Source: Faecalibacterium sp. UBA1762
Lineage (GTDB): Bacteria > Bacillota > Clostridia > Oscillospirales > Ruminococcaceae
Assembly: GCA_002314755.1 (NCBI GenBank)
Contig: DCHC01000036.1
Span: 15,724 to 79,723 of the forward strand
Direction of reading: 5' to 3'
DNA length: 64,000 nucleotides
The notes below the pieces were generated by a model, which was given only the letters and a program-made list of their open reading frames with translations, searched no databases and had not been told where the DNA came from. Shown here piece by piece: positions 53,857 through 62,397 of this stretch (positions are counted from its first letter, which is position 1; each line of letters opens with the position of its first letter). The translations under genes were made by a program, and so were the position numbers.

Positions 53857-53948
53857 AGCGGTTGCCTTTCCTCCCCTTTTTAGGGAAAATACGGTGGGCG
53901 GGTCGCGCTCACCCTTTTTTGCTGACAGGGTTGCCTGCAGGATAAAAT

Positions 53949-54250
53949 AAAAAGCCCCTCATCCCGTCAAAAAATGACTTTACGGGATGAAGCGGCCTTA
54001 GGTTCGGTTGCTCCACGGTTCCACCCGAATTGATCGCTGCCGATGGCGGCAGGCGACCCTCTCGACGGCTGTAACGGGCCTGCCCGGCAGGGGTTCTCCC
54101 CTGCACTCTGCGGTGGTAGCTGTACCAAAAGGCGATAAGGCTGCTTGCAGCACGGTTTGCAAAAGCTTGCAAAAGGGCAGCCCTCTCTGGTATCGGGTTC
54201 GGGAACGGTACAGGTGTTGTCCGCATCTGCGCTTTATCCGAGATGAAGTT
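53949..54250 (-). promoter_or_regulatory. T-box leader, threonine type
   Basis: Minus-strand riboswitch ahead of thrS. The T-box core GGGTGGAACCGTGG is at 54013-54026. The terminator CATCCCGT...ACGGGATG followed by GGGGCTTTTT lies at 53949-53992. A candidate specifier ACC (54115-54117, threonine) is followed by A and six bases later GAGTGC, the same arrangement as the pheST leader. Stem I begins near AGAGAGGG (about 54187). Structure judged by eye. Confidence 0.88.
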
Positions 54251-54256
54251 ACCCTT

Positions 54257-54285
54257 ATTGTACCCCCGAAACAGGGGAATGTCAA
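54257..54285 (-). promoter_or_regulatory. promoter of the thrS T-box
   Basis: Minus strand TTGACA (54280-54285), 17 bp, TACAAT (54257-54262); near consensus. Confidence 0.75.
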
Positions 54286-54342
54286 GCCGTGGAACGGGCG
54301 CGGCAGAATGAAAATTGTTTTCGTGTGATATGTGACATATTG

Positions 54343-54371
54343 TTGACTTCAATCGCAGCATTATATATAAT
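54343..54371 (+). promoter_or_regulatory. promoter of the DUF6273 gene
   Basis: TTGACT (54343-54348), 17 bp, TATAAT (54366-54371), 100 bp ahead of the start codon; directed away from the thrS promoter. Confidence 0.7.
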
Positions 54372-54470
54372 GTGGATGAAAGAACATTTTCGGGGTTGGC
54401 GTATGCTTTTTGCAAGGGTAAAGCCTTGCAAGCATAAAAACCGGATGCTGCAAAAGAAAGGGAACAACAG

Positions 54471-55628
54471 ATGGATACACTATTTTCCTGGCAGGTGAAA
54501 GAGCTGCAGGCAGAGTATGCCGCAGTGCTGCAAAAAACAGAAAAGCTGGTAGAGGATATCCGGCAGGCGCAAAATGACCGGCCGGACTATTGCGCGGTTT
54601 TCACTTCTGCGGAAGCTGCAGAAAAAATGAAACAGTGCCCGACGGAGCTGAAAAGCCAGCAGGAGAGTTTGGTAAAGGAGGCAGCAGATTTTGCTGACGG
54701 CATGACATATTGTGCCGATTTTGAGCGTCTCTCTGCCCTGAAAACTATTGCGGAGGGTTCCACCTTGCCGTTAAGCCTGCTGCTGCAAAGGGCAGGGGCA
54801 GAGAGAGCGAATGCGCTTTCTGCCCGGCTGTTGAAAGACCAGGCGGGGAAAAGTGCCGAGGATATTTTGCGCACCTACACGGCAACCCAGAAAGCCCTGC
54901 GGGAAAAGGCACGGGACAAGGCCGCCTTTGATAAGCTGTTTGCGCCCGAAAAGCCGAAGCAGAGCAGCGCGGCGCAGCCGGGGCAAAGCCCGGTGAATAT
55001 GCCGCAGGTAGCTGCATCCTTTGCCAATATAAAGGTCGGCTCGGTTATCCAGTTCGGCCATTACCCGCAAAATGCCGACGGCAAGGATAGCACCCCCATC
55101 GACTGGCAGGTACTGGAGGTCAAGGACGGCATGGCACTGCTTATTACCGATAAAGCCGTAGATTGCAAGCAATATAACGAGGCTTATGTGGACATACCAT
55201 GGAAGAAGTGTACTTTGCGGCAATGGCTGAACGGGGACTTTATCAGCAAAGCGTTCACCCAGCAGGAGCAGACAAGGATACAAACTGCAAGGGTAACTGC
55301 TGATAAGAATCCGGAATACAGCACCAACCCCGGCAAAGGTACAAACGACAAAGTATTTTTACTCAGTATCAACGAAGCAAATCAGTTTTTCAAAACGGAC
55401 GAAGACAGAAAGTGTGTACCCACAGAGTATGCAAAGGCACAGGGGGCGTGGACCAGTGACAAGTATACCAAAGGTGGCGCAGCCACCTGCTGGTGGTGGC
55501 TGCGGTCGCCCGGCAGTACTCGGCGCCGTGCCGCCTTTGTCGACCATGACGGCTCGGTCAGTTGCGGTGGCATCCCTGTCGGCAATGGTCGTGACTGTGT
55601 TCGTCCCGCTTTGTGGATCAATCAGTAA
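54471..55628 (+). CDS. DUF6273-type protein with DGR-like variable C-terminus
   Basis: 385-residue soluble protein. The first 165 residues are helical and coiled-coil-like; a proline/glutamine-rich linker (about 165-180) leads to a C-terminal DUF6273-type domain starting FGHYPQNADGKDSTPIDWQ. The end, CWWWLRSPG ... AAFVDHDGSV ... VRPALWINQ, is the signature of this family. Between the invariant residues the exposed positions (about 350-378) are unusually mixed (Ser, Thr, Arg, Asp, His, Cys, Gly, Ile, Pro, Asn) and nearly all their codons end in C or T, as expected when AAY codons of a template are randomised by adenine mutagenesis. No signal peptide. GGGAACAACAG gives a weak ribosome site. No reverse transcriptase or template repeat is in the window. 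Confidence 0.65.
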   Translation: MDTLFSWQVKELQAEYAAVLQKTEKLVEDIRQAQNDRPDYCAVFTSAEAAEKMKQCPTELKSQQESLVKEAADFADGMTYCADFERLSALKTIAEGSTLPLSLLLQRAGAERANALSARLLKDQAGKSAEDILRTYTATQKALREKARDKAAFDKLFAPEKPKQSSAAQPGQSPVNMPQVAASFANIKVGSVIQFGHYPQNADGKDSTPIDWQVLEVKDGMALLITDKAVDCKQYNEAYVDIPWKKCTLRQWLNGDFISKAFTQQEQTRIQTARVTADKNPEYSTNPGKGTNDKVFLLSINEANQFFKTDEDRKCVPTEYAKAQGAWTSDKYTKGGAATCWWWLRSPGSTRRRAAFVDHDGSVSCGGIPVGNGRDCVRPALWINQ

Positions 55629-55661
55629 TCGGAAATCTTCAAATCTTTCATCTTCCACTCA

Positions 55662-55741
55662 GCGCCGCAGGCGCAATCTTTCTCCCCTAAAAGGGGAGAT
55701 GTCGCGAAGCGACAGAGGGGTATGCTTCCGCCGTAAGGCGG
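55662..55741. repeat. mosaic palindromic repeat element
   Basis: Four adjacent perfect or near-perfect palindromes: GCGCCGCAGGCGC (55662-55674), CTCCCCTAAAAGGGGAG (55682-55698), GTCGCGAAGCGAC (55701-55713) and CCGCCGTAAGGCGG (55728-55741). This resembles the small dispersed palindromic elements common in Oscillospirales genomes. It codes for nothing recognised. It occupies the non-coding gap between the variable protein and the MarR operon. Confidence 0.6.
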
Positions 55742-55749
55742 CCGCATAT

Positions 55750-55919
55750 TTTTAAAAATGGAGGTCTGATAGTGGAACGCAAGCAAAATGCGTACCCACT
55801 GTGTGTGCAAAGAAATAACGGGCGGGGATGAATCCTTTACGGAGCGGTCACCCCGAAAGCGGCTTTGACCGATATGAAATATTGAAATATTGTTCACATT
55901 TATTTTACAGGGTGACACA
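55750..55919. other. non-coding interval between repeat and MarR promoter
   Basis: No gene supported. Sequence is moderately AT-rich near 55870-55915 with TTGAAATATTG-type motifs. A stray GGAGG near 55760 has no coding frame behind it. Confidence 0.4.
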
Positions 55920-55976
55920 TTGACATTCCCGGTGATTTGCAGTAAAATGTTAGACGCCGAACAATTAGGCACCGAA
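55920..55976 (+). promoter_or_regulatory. promoter and direct repeats ahead of the MarR-ABC operon
   Basis: TTGACA (55920-55925), 17 bp, TAAAAT (55943-55948). Just downstream two copies of TTAG-C-CCGAA occur at 55950-55961 and 55965-55976, agreeing in 10 of 12 bases with a 15-bp period. Located after the -10, they would suit binding by the MarR protein encoded next. Confidence 0.55.
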
Positions 55977-56027
55977 TTATTTTAAACCGGGGCTTCGGCA
56001 GAACAAAACAGGGAAGGAGGGTGCGGA

Positions 56028-56525
56028 ATGTACCATGTAGGCGGTATGATCCATCGGCTGCACAATCTGCTTTGCAGACAGGAGAATATCCGTTTTCCGG
56101 GGGCGGAGCAGATAGAGGCCATGACCGGCAGCCACGGCTATGTGCTGTGCTGGTTGGTTGACCACGAAAAGCAGGGGCCGGTGTATCAGAGAGATATTGA
56201 AAAAGAGCTGATGCTGCGGCGCAGCTCGGCAACGGAGACCCTGCAGCTGATGGAAAAGAACGGGCTGATCATTCGGATGCCGGAGCCGGGCGACCAGCGG
56301 CTGAAACGGCTGCAGACCACGGAAAAGGCCGAAAAGGTCTACCGTATGCTGGTATCCGGCATAGAGGATATTGAGCAGCGTCTGGTGGCAGGGGTGACCC
56401 CGCAGGAGCTGGAAACCTTAATCACCGTGCTGGGTAAAATTCGCGCTAACCTGGATAAAGGGCTGTTTGCCGATGAGGGCGCCCGGCCCGAACCCCAACA
56501 GAACGGAGGAAGAAAGACAGTATGA
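56028..56525 (+). CDS. MarR family transcriptional regulator
   Basis: 165-residue winged-helix repressor. GGMIHRLHNLLCRQ is the dimerisation helix; GYVLCWLVDHEKQGPVYQRDIEKELMLRRSSATETLQLMEKNG in outline is helix-turn-helix plus wing with DQRLKRLQTTEKAEKVYRML completing the family pattern. Probably represses the following exporter operon, which it overlaps by four bases (the stop and ATG at 56522-56525). Inducer unknown; likely a drug or cellular metabolite. AGGGAAGGAGGGTGCGG precedes the ATG. Confidence 0.9.
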   Translation: MYHVGGMIHRLHNLLCRQENIRFPGAEQIEAMTGSHGYVLCWLVDHEKQGPVYQRDIEKELMLRRSSATETLQLMEKNGLIIRMPEPGDQRLKRLQTTEKAEKVYRMLVSGIEDIEQRLVAGVTPQELETLITVLGKIRANLDKGLFADEGARPEPQQNGGRKTV

Positions 56526-58264
56526 TTAAAAAACTGGCAGGGGCGATCAGAGAGTATAAAAAAGATACTCTGATGTCCCCCCTCACCGTCAGTCTGGAGG
56601 TCGTCATGGAGATGATCATCCCCCTGCTGATGGCAAAACTGATCGATAACGGCGTAGAAAAAGGGGATATGGCATATATCCTGAAAATCGGCGGCATTCT
56701 GGTGGTCTGCTGCCTGCTCAGCCTGTTTTTCGGCATTGTGGCAGGCCGGTACGCCGCCCGCGCCTCTGCGGGCTACGCCCATAACCTGCGTAAGGATCTG
56801 TACTACAAGGTACAGGATTTTTCCTTTGCCAACATTGACAAGTTTTCCACCGCCAGCCTGATCACCCGGTTGACCACCGATGTCACCAATGTGCAGCAGT
56901 CATTCCAGATGATCATTCGCATTGCGGTACGCGCCCCGATGATGATCATCTTTGCCGTTATTATGGCAACCACCATCAGCGCCAGACTGTCCTTGATCTT
57001 TTTTGCGGTCATGCCGCTGCTGTGTCTGGGCTTATATCTGGTCATGGGCAGCGCCCACCCCAGGTTCCGCAAGATGTTTAAGCTGTACGACAAAATGAAC
57101 AATGTGGTACAGGAGAACCTTGCCGGTGTGCGGGTGGTCAAGAGCTTTGTGCGTGAGGACCATGAGGACGAAAAGTTCAAAGAGGTCTCCGGCTCCATCT
57201 TCAAAACGGCCTCCACCGCCGAACGGATCGTCGGCTTGATCAGCCCCACCATGCAGCTATGCATCTTTTTGATGCTCTGTCTTGTGGCGTGGTTCGGCGC
57301 CCGGATGATCGTGCTTTCCGGCGGTACCGAGCTGACCACCGGCGAGCTGCAAAGCTTTATCGCCTACGCTATGCAGATCCTGTCCAGCCTGATGATGGTG
57401 GCCATGGTCTTTTTGATGATCGTCATCTCCCGCGCCTCTGCCGAGCGCATCTGCGAGGTGCTGGATGAAAAAAGCACCCTTTCCAGCCCGGAAAACGCCT
57501 TGACCGAGGTTGCGGACGGCTCTGTCCGGTTTGAAAACGTCAGCTTCAGCTATGCCTCCCGTGCGGATAAGCCGGTGCTTTCCGATATCAATCTGGATAT
57601 CAAGAGCGGTCAGACCGTGGGCGTTTTGGGCGGTACCGGCTCCTCCAAATCCTCTTTGGTGCAGCTGATCTGCCGGTTGTACGACGTCAACAGCGGCAGG
57701 CTGCTGGTGGGCGGTCACGATGTGCGGCAGTACGATCTGGATACCCTGCGCAACAGCGTCGCCATGGTGCTGCAAAAGAATGTGCTGTTCTCCGGTACCA
57801 TTAAGGAGAATCTGCGCTGGGGCGATGCAAACGCGACGGAGGATGAGATGATCCACGCGTGTAAGCTTGCCTGTGCCGATGAGTTTGTGGTGGCGCGTCC
57901 CGACGGGTACGACACCTTTATTGAGCAGGGAGGAGCCAATGTTTCCGGCGGTCAAAAGCAGCGGCTTTGTATTGCCCGCGCCCTGCTGAAAAAGCCGAAG
58001 ATTTTGATTTTGGATGACTCTACCAGCGCGGTGGATACCGCTACGGACGCCTCTATCCGCAAGGCATTCCGGGAGGAAATTCCCGATACCACCAAGTTTA
58101 TTATTGCGCAGCGTGTCAGCTCGGTGCAGGACGCCGATGTGATCGTGGTGCTGGACGGCGGTAAAATTGCGGAGTGCGGCACCCATGAAGAGCTGCTTGC
58201 CAAGGGCGGCATCTATACCGAAGTGTACGAATCTCAGATGAAGGGAGGCGAGGGCGATGAGTAA
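56522..58264 (+). CDS. ABC exporter half-transporter, degenerate ATP site subunit
   Basis: 580 residues: six membrane segments (about 20-320) then an ATP-binding domain. Walker A is GGTGSSKSSLVQLI (unusual, serine in place of the GK glycine-rich form), signature NVSGGQKQRLCIARALL, Walker B ILILDDSTSAVDTA with aspartate where active subunits have the catalytic glutamate, and the H-loop is replaced in IIAQRVSSVQDAD. This asymmetry is typical of the non-hydrolytic partner in heterodimeric exporters such as BmrCD and TM287/288. Starts overlapping the MarR stop by 4 bp; the partner gene overlaps its end by 8 bp. Confidence 0.92.
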   Translation: MIKKLAGAIREYKKDTLMSPLTVSLEVVMEMIIPLLMAKLIDNGVEKGDMAYILKIGGILVVCCLLSLFFGIVAGRYAARASAGYAHNLRKDLYYKVQDFSFANIDKFSTASLITRLTTDVTNVQQSFQMIIRIAVRAPMMIIFAVIMATTISARLSLIFFAVMPLLCLGLYLVMGSAHPRFRKMFKLYDKMNNVVQENLAGVRVVKSFVREDHEDEKFKEVSGSIFKTASTAERIVGLISPTMQLCIFLMLCLVAWFGARMIVLSGGTELTTGELQSFIAYAMQILSSLMMVAMVFLMIVISRASAERICEVLDEKSTLSSPENALTEVADGSVRFENVSFSYASRADKPVLSDINLDIKSGQTVGVLGGTGSSKSSLVQLICRLYDVNSGRLLVGGHDVRQYDLDTLRNSVAMVLQKNVLFSGTIKENLRWGDANATEDEMIHACKLACADEFVVARPDGYDTFIEQGGANVSGGQKQRLCIARALLKKPKILILDDSTSAVDTATDASIRKAFREEIPDTTKFIIAQRVSSVQDADVIVVLDGGKIAECGTHEELLAKGGIYTEVYESQMKGGEGDE

Positions 58265-60206
58265 TCCCGCAAGACCTGCAGGCGGCCCCATGCGCGGCCC
58301 CGGTGGTCCCGGCGGCATGCGCGGTATGCCGGGTAAAATGCCGGGTCAGAAGATGGACTTTAAGGTTCTTGGCAGGGTATTAAGCTATATTAAGGGACCC
58401 TACCGTATTCTGCTTGCCGTCATGATGGCATGTATTGTGGGCAGTGCCCTTGTCATGGTCAAGATCTCCACCTTTATCGGTGATCTGATCGATCAGTACA
58501 TTGTCCCCCTGTTGACTGTCTCCAACCCGGATTTTTCCGGTGTGCTGGGTATGATTCTGAAAACCGTGGTGGTCATGGTGATCGGCCTGCTGTGCGCCAC
58601 ATTGCAGGGGCAGATGCAGGCGATTGTGGCACAGCGCATCCAAAAGGATATCCGCGATGAGATGTTCGGCCACATGCAGACCCTGCCCATCAAGTATTTT
58701 GATACCAACACCCACGGCGATATCATGAGTACCTATACCAATGATACCGATACCCTGCGTATGTTGGTCAGCCAGACCCTGCCCAATGTGTTTTCCTCCA
58801 TCATTACCATTGTGGCGGTGTTTGTGGGCATGGTCAGAATCAGCATTTGGCTGACCCTGGCCGTGCTGGTGACCATCTTTATCATGGTTGCGATCACCGC
58901 TTCACTGGGCGGCAAAAGTATGAAATTCTTCTCCGGTCAGCAGTCCTCTCTGGCAGCCGTCAACGGCTATGTGGAGGAGATGCTCACCGGTCAAAAGGTG
59001 GTCAAGGTCTTCTGTCATGAGCAGGCCGCCAAGGAACGGTTTGACCAGCTGAACGAGGAGTGGCGCGCTAACTGCGCCAATGCCAACGAGGTCGCCAATA
59101 TTTTGGGACCGGTCATGAACAACTTAGGCCATCTGCAGTATGTTGTGCTGGCAGTCATCGGCGGCGTGTTTGCCATCACCGGCGTCAGCGGGCTGACAGT
59201 CGGTCGGCTGATTAACTTTTTGACCCTTTCCAAAAGCTTTACCAACCCGGTCAGTCAGATGGCGCAGCAGCTGAACGCCGTCGCCATGGCTATGGCGGGC
59301 GCAAAGCGTATCTTTGCCCTGATCGACGCCGAAAGCGAGCAGGACGAGGGCTATGTCACCCTGGTCAACGCCAAAAAAAGTGCGGATGGCAGTCTGACCG
59401 AGACGGCAGAGCATACCGGCCTGTGGGCGTGGAAGCATCCCCACGGGGACGGCAGCCTGACCTATACCCCGTTGACCGGCCATGTGGAGCTGGAAAATGT
59501 GGATTTTGCCTATGTGCCGGAAAAAATGGTGCTGTACGATATTGACCTGGAGGCGCAGCCCGGTCAGAAGGTCGCCTTTGTAGGCGCGACCGGCGCGGGC
59601 AAGACCACCATCACCAATCTGATCAACCGGTTCTACGATCTGACGGACGGCAAGATCCGATACGACGGCATCAATATCACCAAAATCCGCAAGGAGGATC
59701 TGCGTCGTTCCCTGGGCGTGGTGCTGCAGGATGTCAACCTGTTCACCGGTACCGTGATGGAAAACATCCGTTACGGTCGGCTGGACGCCTCGGATGAGGA
59801 GTGTATCGCCGCTGCAAAGCTGGCAAATGCGGATGATTTTATCACCCGTCTGCCGGACGGCTACAACACCCTGCTGGAAAACAACGGCGCCAATCTGTCC
59901 CAGGGTCAGCGTCAGCTGCTTTCCATCGCCCGTGCTGCCGTGGCGGATCCCCCGGTTATGATTCTGGACGAGGCGACCTCTTCCATTGACACCCGTACCG
60001 AAGCGCTGGTGCAGCGGGGCATGGATGCGTTGATGAAGGGCCGTACCGTGTTTGTCATTGCCCACCGCCTTTCCACTGTGCGCAATTCCGACAGCATCAT
60101 GGTGCTGGATCGGGGTCATATTATCGAGCGCGGCACCCATAAAGAGCTGATCGCGCAAAAGGGGCAGTACTACCGTTTGTACACCGGCGCGTTTGAGCTG
60201 GAGTAA
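58257..60206 (+). CDS. ABC exporter half-transporter, active ATP site subunit
   Basis: 649 residues: N-terminal glycine/proline/methionine-rich tail (1-30), membrane domain (about 40-340), nucleotide-binding domain (about 400-649). GATGAGKTTITNLINRFYDL is the Walker A, signature is LSQGQRQLLSIARAAV (Q in place of the second G of SGGQ), VMILDEATSSIDT carries the catalytic glutamate, and IAHRLSTV the H-loop histidine. Together with the upstream subunit this yields one complete and one degenerate ATP site. The two chains should form one exporter for amphiphilic compounds. Substrate unknown. A terminator follows. Confidence 0.93.
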   Translation: MSNPARPAGGPMRGPGGPGGMRGMPGKMPGQKMDFKVLGRVLSYIKGPYRILLAVMMACIVGSALVMVKISTFIGDLIDQYIVPLLTVSNPDFSGVLGMILKTVVVMVIGLLCATLQGQMQAIVAQRIQKDIRDEMFGHMQTLPIKYFDTNTHGDIMSTYTNDTDTLRMLVSQTLPNVFSSIITIVAVFVGMVRISIWLTLAVLVTIFIMVAITASLGGKSMKFFSGQQSSLAAVNGYVEEMLTGQKVVKVFCHEQAAKERFDQLNEEWRANCANANEVANILGPVMNNLGHLQYVVLAVIGGVFAITGVSGLTVGRLINFLTLSKSFTNPVSQMAQQLNAVAMAMAGAKRIFALIDAESEQDEGYVTLVNAKKSADGSLTETAEHTGLWAWKHPHGDGSLTYTPLTGHVELENVDFAYVPEKMVLYDIDLEAQPGQKVAFVGATGAGKTTITNLINRFYDLTDGKIRYDGINITKIRKEDLRRSLGVVLQDVNLFTGTVMENIRYGRLDASDEECIAAAKLANADDFITRLPDGYNTLLENNGANLSQGQRQLLSIARAAVADPPVMILDEATSSIDTRTEALVQRGMDALMKGRTVFVIAHRLSTVRNSDSIMVLDRGHIIERGTHKELIAQKGQYYRLYTGAFELE

Positions 60207-60230
60207 GTCGGAGACTATCCCAAATACAGT

Positions 60231-60273
60231 AAAAAAATACCGTTCCCGGTTCTGCCCGGAAACGGTGTTTTTT
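60231..60273. terminator. bidirectional terminator after ABC exporter
   Basis: ACCGTT-CCCGG and CCGG-AACGGT form a stem (60239-60266) flanked by A-run and T-run; it separates the exporter from the convergent aminotransferase gene. Confidence 0.8.
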
Positions 60274-60315
60274 ATGGGGCATCCGGCTTTTGCCGGAAAA
60301 GAACAGGGGAAAGGC

Positions 60316-61494
60316 TTACAAAAGCCCCTCCTGCTGCAAAAACAGCTTGGTGCGGCGCAGGGCTTCTAAGATATGCTCGGTGGAATAGCAGTAGCTGGCG
60401 CGGACAAAGCCGTCACCGCCCTGACCGAAGGCACTGCCTGGCACCAGCGCCACTCGCTGGCTGCGCAGCAGCTTTTCGCAGAAGGTCTCGCTGTCCATAC
60501 CGGTGCTGCGAATGCAGGGAAAAGCGTAAAACGCGCCCTTGGGTTCCCGGCAGGTCAGACCCAGCTCGTTAAAGCCCTGTACGATCAGGCGGCGGCGCAT
60601 ATCATACTCCTCCACCATTTTCCGCACATCCTCGTCACAATTTTTCAGCGCCTCGATGGCTGCGTACTGACTGGCGGTCGGGGCGCACATAATGGCAAAC
60701 TGGTGTACCTTGGTCATCTGGGTCATGATAGGGGCGGGCCCGCAGGCGTAGCCCAGCCGCCATCCGGTCATGGAAAACGCCTTGGAAAAACCGTTGATGG
60801 TGACGGTACGATCATACAGCGCAGGGATAGACGCCGCACTGCAGTGCCGCAGACCGCCAAAGGTCAGCTCGGAGTAAATCTCATCCGAGATCACCATGAT
60901 ATCGGTATCCTTCAGCACTTCGGCAAGGGCCTCCAGGTCAGCCCGCTCCATCACGGCGCCGGTGGGGTTACAGGGGTAGGGCAAAATCAGCGCCTTGGTG
61001 CGGGGGGTGATCAGTGCCCGCAGCCGCTCAGGCGTCACTTTAAAATCCTCTTGGGCGGTGGTCTCAAAAATAACCGGCACGCCTCCGGCAAGCTGAGTGA
61101 TGGGCTCGTAGCAGACATAGCTGGGCTGGGGGATAATGACCTCATCCCCCGGCTGCACCAGCACCCGGATAGCAGCGTCAATCGCTTCGCTGCCGCCTAC
61201 GGTGACCAGCAGCTGGGTGGCGGCGTCATAGGCAAGACCGTATTTGCGCTGCAGGTAGGCGGCGATTTCCTCACGCAGCTGGGCAAGACCCCGGTTGGCG
61301 GTGTAACGGGTGCGCCCCCGCTCTAGCGAGCGGATACCCGTGTTGCGGATCTGCCAGGGAGTGGGAAAATCCGGCTCGCCTACGCCCAACGAGATCACAT
61401 TGTCCATGGTGTTGGCGATATCAAAAAACTTGCGTATGCCGCTGGGCTTTAAAGCACACACAGTGGGGTTCATGAGCTTTTCGTAATCTATCAT
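60316..61494 (-). CDS. class I/II aminotransferase, PLP-dependent
   Basis: 392-residue fold-type I aminotransferase of the aspartate/aromatic aminotransferase group. It carries ISLGVGEPDFPTPW, RTRYTANRGLAQLR, TVGGSEAIDAAIRVL, LPYPCNPTGAVM, ISDEIYSELTFGG and the PLP lysine site VTINGFSKAFSMTGWRLGYA, and ends FVRASYCYSTEHILEAL. Second gene of a T-box-controlled operon with the Lrp regulator, overlapping its stop by 4 bp (61491-61494). Exact amino donor is not readable; the T-box suggests it makes or degrades the sensed amino acid. Confidence 0.9.
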   Translation of the reverse strand: MIDYEKLMNPTVCALKPSGIRKFFDIANTMDNVISLGVGEPDFPTPWQIRNTGIRSLERGRTRYTANRGLAQLREEIAAYLQRKYGLAYDAATQLLVTVGGSEAIDAAIRVLVQPGDEVIIPQPSYVCYEPITQLAGGVPVIFETTAQEDFKVTPERLRALITPRTKALILPYPCNPTGAVMERADLEALAEVLKDTDIMVISDEIYSELTFGGLRHCSAASIPALYDRTVTINGFSKAFSMTGWRLGYACGPAPIMTQMTKVHQFAIMCAPTASQYAAIEALKNCDEDVRKMVEEYDMRRRLIVQGFNELGLTCREPKGAFYAFPCIRSTGMDSETFCEKLLRSQRVALVPGSAFGQGGDGFVRASYCYSTEHILEALRRTKLFLQQEGLL

Positions 61495-61973
61495 AGCAGA
61501 ATATTCCCTCGGTCATCGGTATTGCGGTCGATCAGCTCCACATCCATCTCTTTGTAACGGCGCAGCACAAAATGGGTTGCGGTTTGGGTGACGGAATCTA
61601 AGGTGGAAAGCTCCTTGGCCACAAACATGGCTACCTCCTGAAAGGTTTTGCCCCGAACCATAACGCTCAGGTCGTATACGCCGCTCATCAGGTAAACCGC
61701 CTCTACCTCCGGGTACTTGGCGACCCGCTCGGCGACCTCCTCAAAGCCAAAGCCTGCCTTGGGGGTGACCTTCAACTCTATCATAGCGGTGACGGCGGCA
61801 CTGTCCAGCTTTTCCCAGTCAATCAGTGCCTTGTAGCCGCGAATAATGCCTGCAGCCTCCATCTCGGCTATTTCGGCGCGTACTTCTTCTTCGGTACGGC
61901 CCAGCATAGTGGCGATCTGTGCTGCGGTAGTACGGCTGTCCTTGGCCAGCAGCTTTAATATTTTCTTATCCAT
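61491..61973 (-). CDS. Lrp/AsnC family regulator in a T-box operon
   Basis: 160-residue regulator: N-terminal helix-turn-helix from KKILKLLAKDSRTTAAQIA with AEIAEMEAAGIIRGYKALIDW, and a C-terminal RAM ligand-binding domain (about 70-150, VAERVAKYPEVEAVYLMSGVYDLSVMV). ATG 61973 is selected by CAGGAGGTTTGAGACA; the frame continues upstream through the T-box terminator but without a ribosome site. The aminotransferase follows with a 4-bp overlap, so both are made from one mRNA controlled by uncharged tRNA. Effector unknown. Confidence 0.9.
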   Translation of the reverse strand: MDKKILKLLAKDSRTTAAQIATMLGRTEEEVRAEIAEMEAAGIIRGYKALIDWEKLDSAAVTAMIELKVTPKAGFGFEEVAERVAKYPEVEAVYLMSGVYDLSVMVRGKTFQEVAMFVAKELSTLDSVTQTATHFVLRRYKEMDVELIDRNTDDRGNILL

Positions 61974-62055
61974 TGTCTCAAACCTCCTGTGCAAAACGGA
62001 TTTGTGTGTATTTGCAAGGGAAACCCGTTTTTGACGGGCAAACCCCGGTGCCGAC

Positions 62056-62391
62056 AAAAAAGTCCCGGACGCAGCGAGTATATGCTCACTGCATCCGGGA
62101 CGAAAAAGAATCCGTGGTACCACCCGGCTTCAAGGGTACAAAAGCCCCTTGCGCTTATCACGGCCCGCAGGCCGATGCCCCGATAACGGAGGGCGAACCG
62201 CTTTTCCCTACCCAGGCGCCGTTCTGAGCCGCTGCCCTTCGGGAAAAAGACAACCCGTGACCGCTTCGCGCATCTGCCGCCCCGAAGCTTGCACCGTCCG
62301 CTTCGTCTCTTGTGCCGGTCGGCAAAAGGCTACTTGTTCCCGGTAGGCCTTTTGTGTGCCGATATTCCGCAGGAATACCGAGCTTTAAGTT
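62056..62391 (-). promoter_or_regulatory. T-box leader of the Lrp-aminotransferase operon
   Basis: The T-box core GGGTGGTACCACGG is at 62112-62125 on the minus strand, followed by the terminator GTCCCGGATGCAG...CTGCGTCCGGGAC with TTTTTT (62056-62101). Upstream, GGACGGTGCAAGCTTCGG (about 62290-62307) resembles the conserved distal stem I sequence of T-boxes. The specifier is not certain; GTC followed by A in the stem I 3' side would be valine but is only a candidate. The first 60 bases of the leader hold two extra hairpins (AAAAGGCCTAC/GTAGCCTTTT). Confidence 0.82.
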
Positions 62392-62397
62392 TTGCTT

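Noticed and set aside
54001..54250. Attenuator coding a leader peptide for thrS
   Set aside because: The GGGTGGAACCGTGG core and stem I pattern identify a T-box; no leader peptide is needed.
55662..55741. CRISPR array
   Set aside because: The palindromes differ from each other and there are no regular spacers.
57257..58318. 353-codon minus-strand frame opposite the ABC exporter
   Set aside because: Shadow frame; no promoter, ribosome site or domain.
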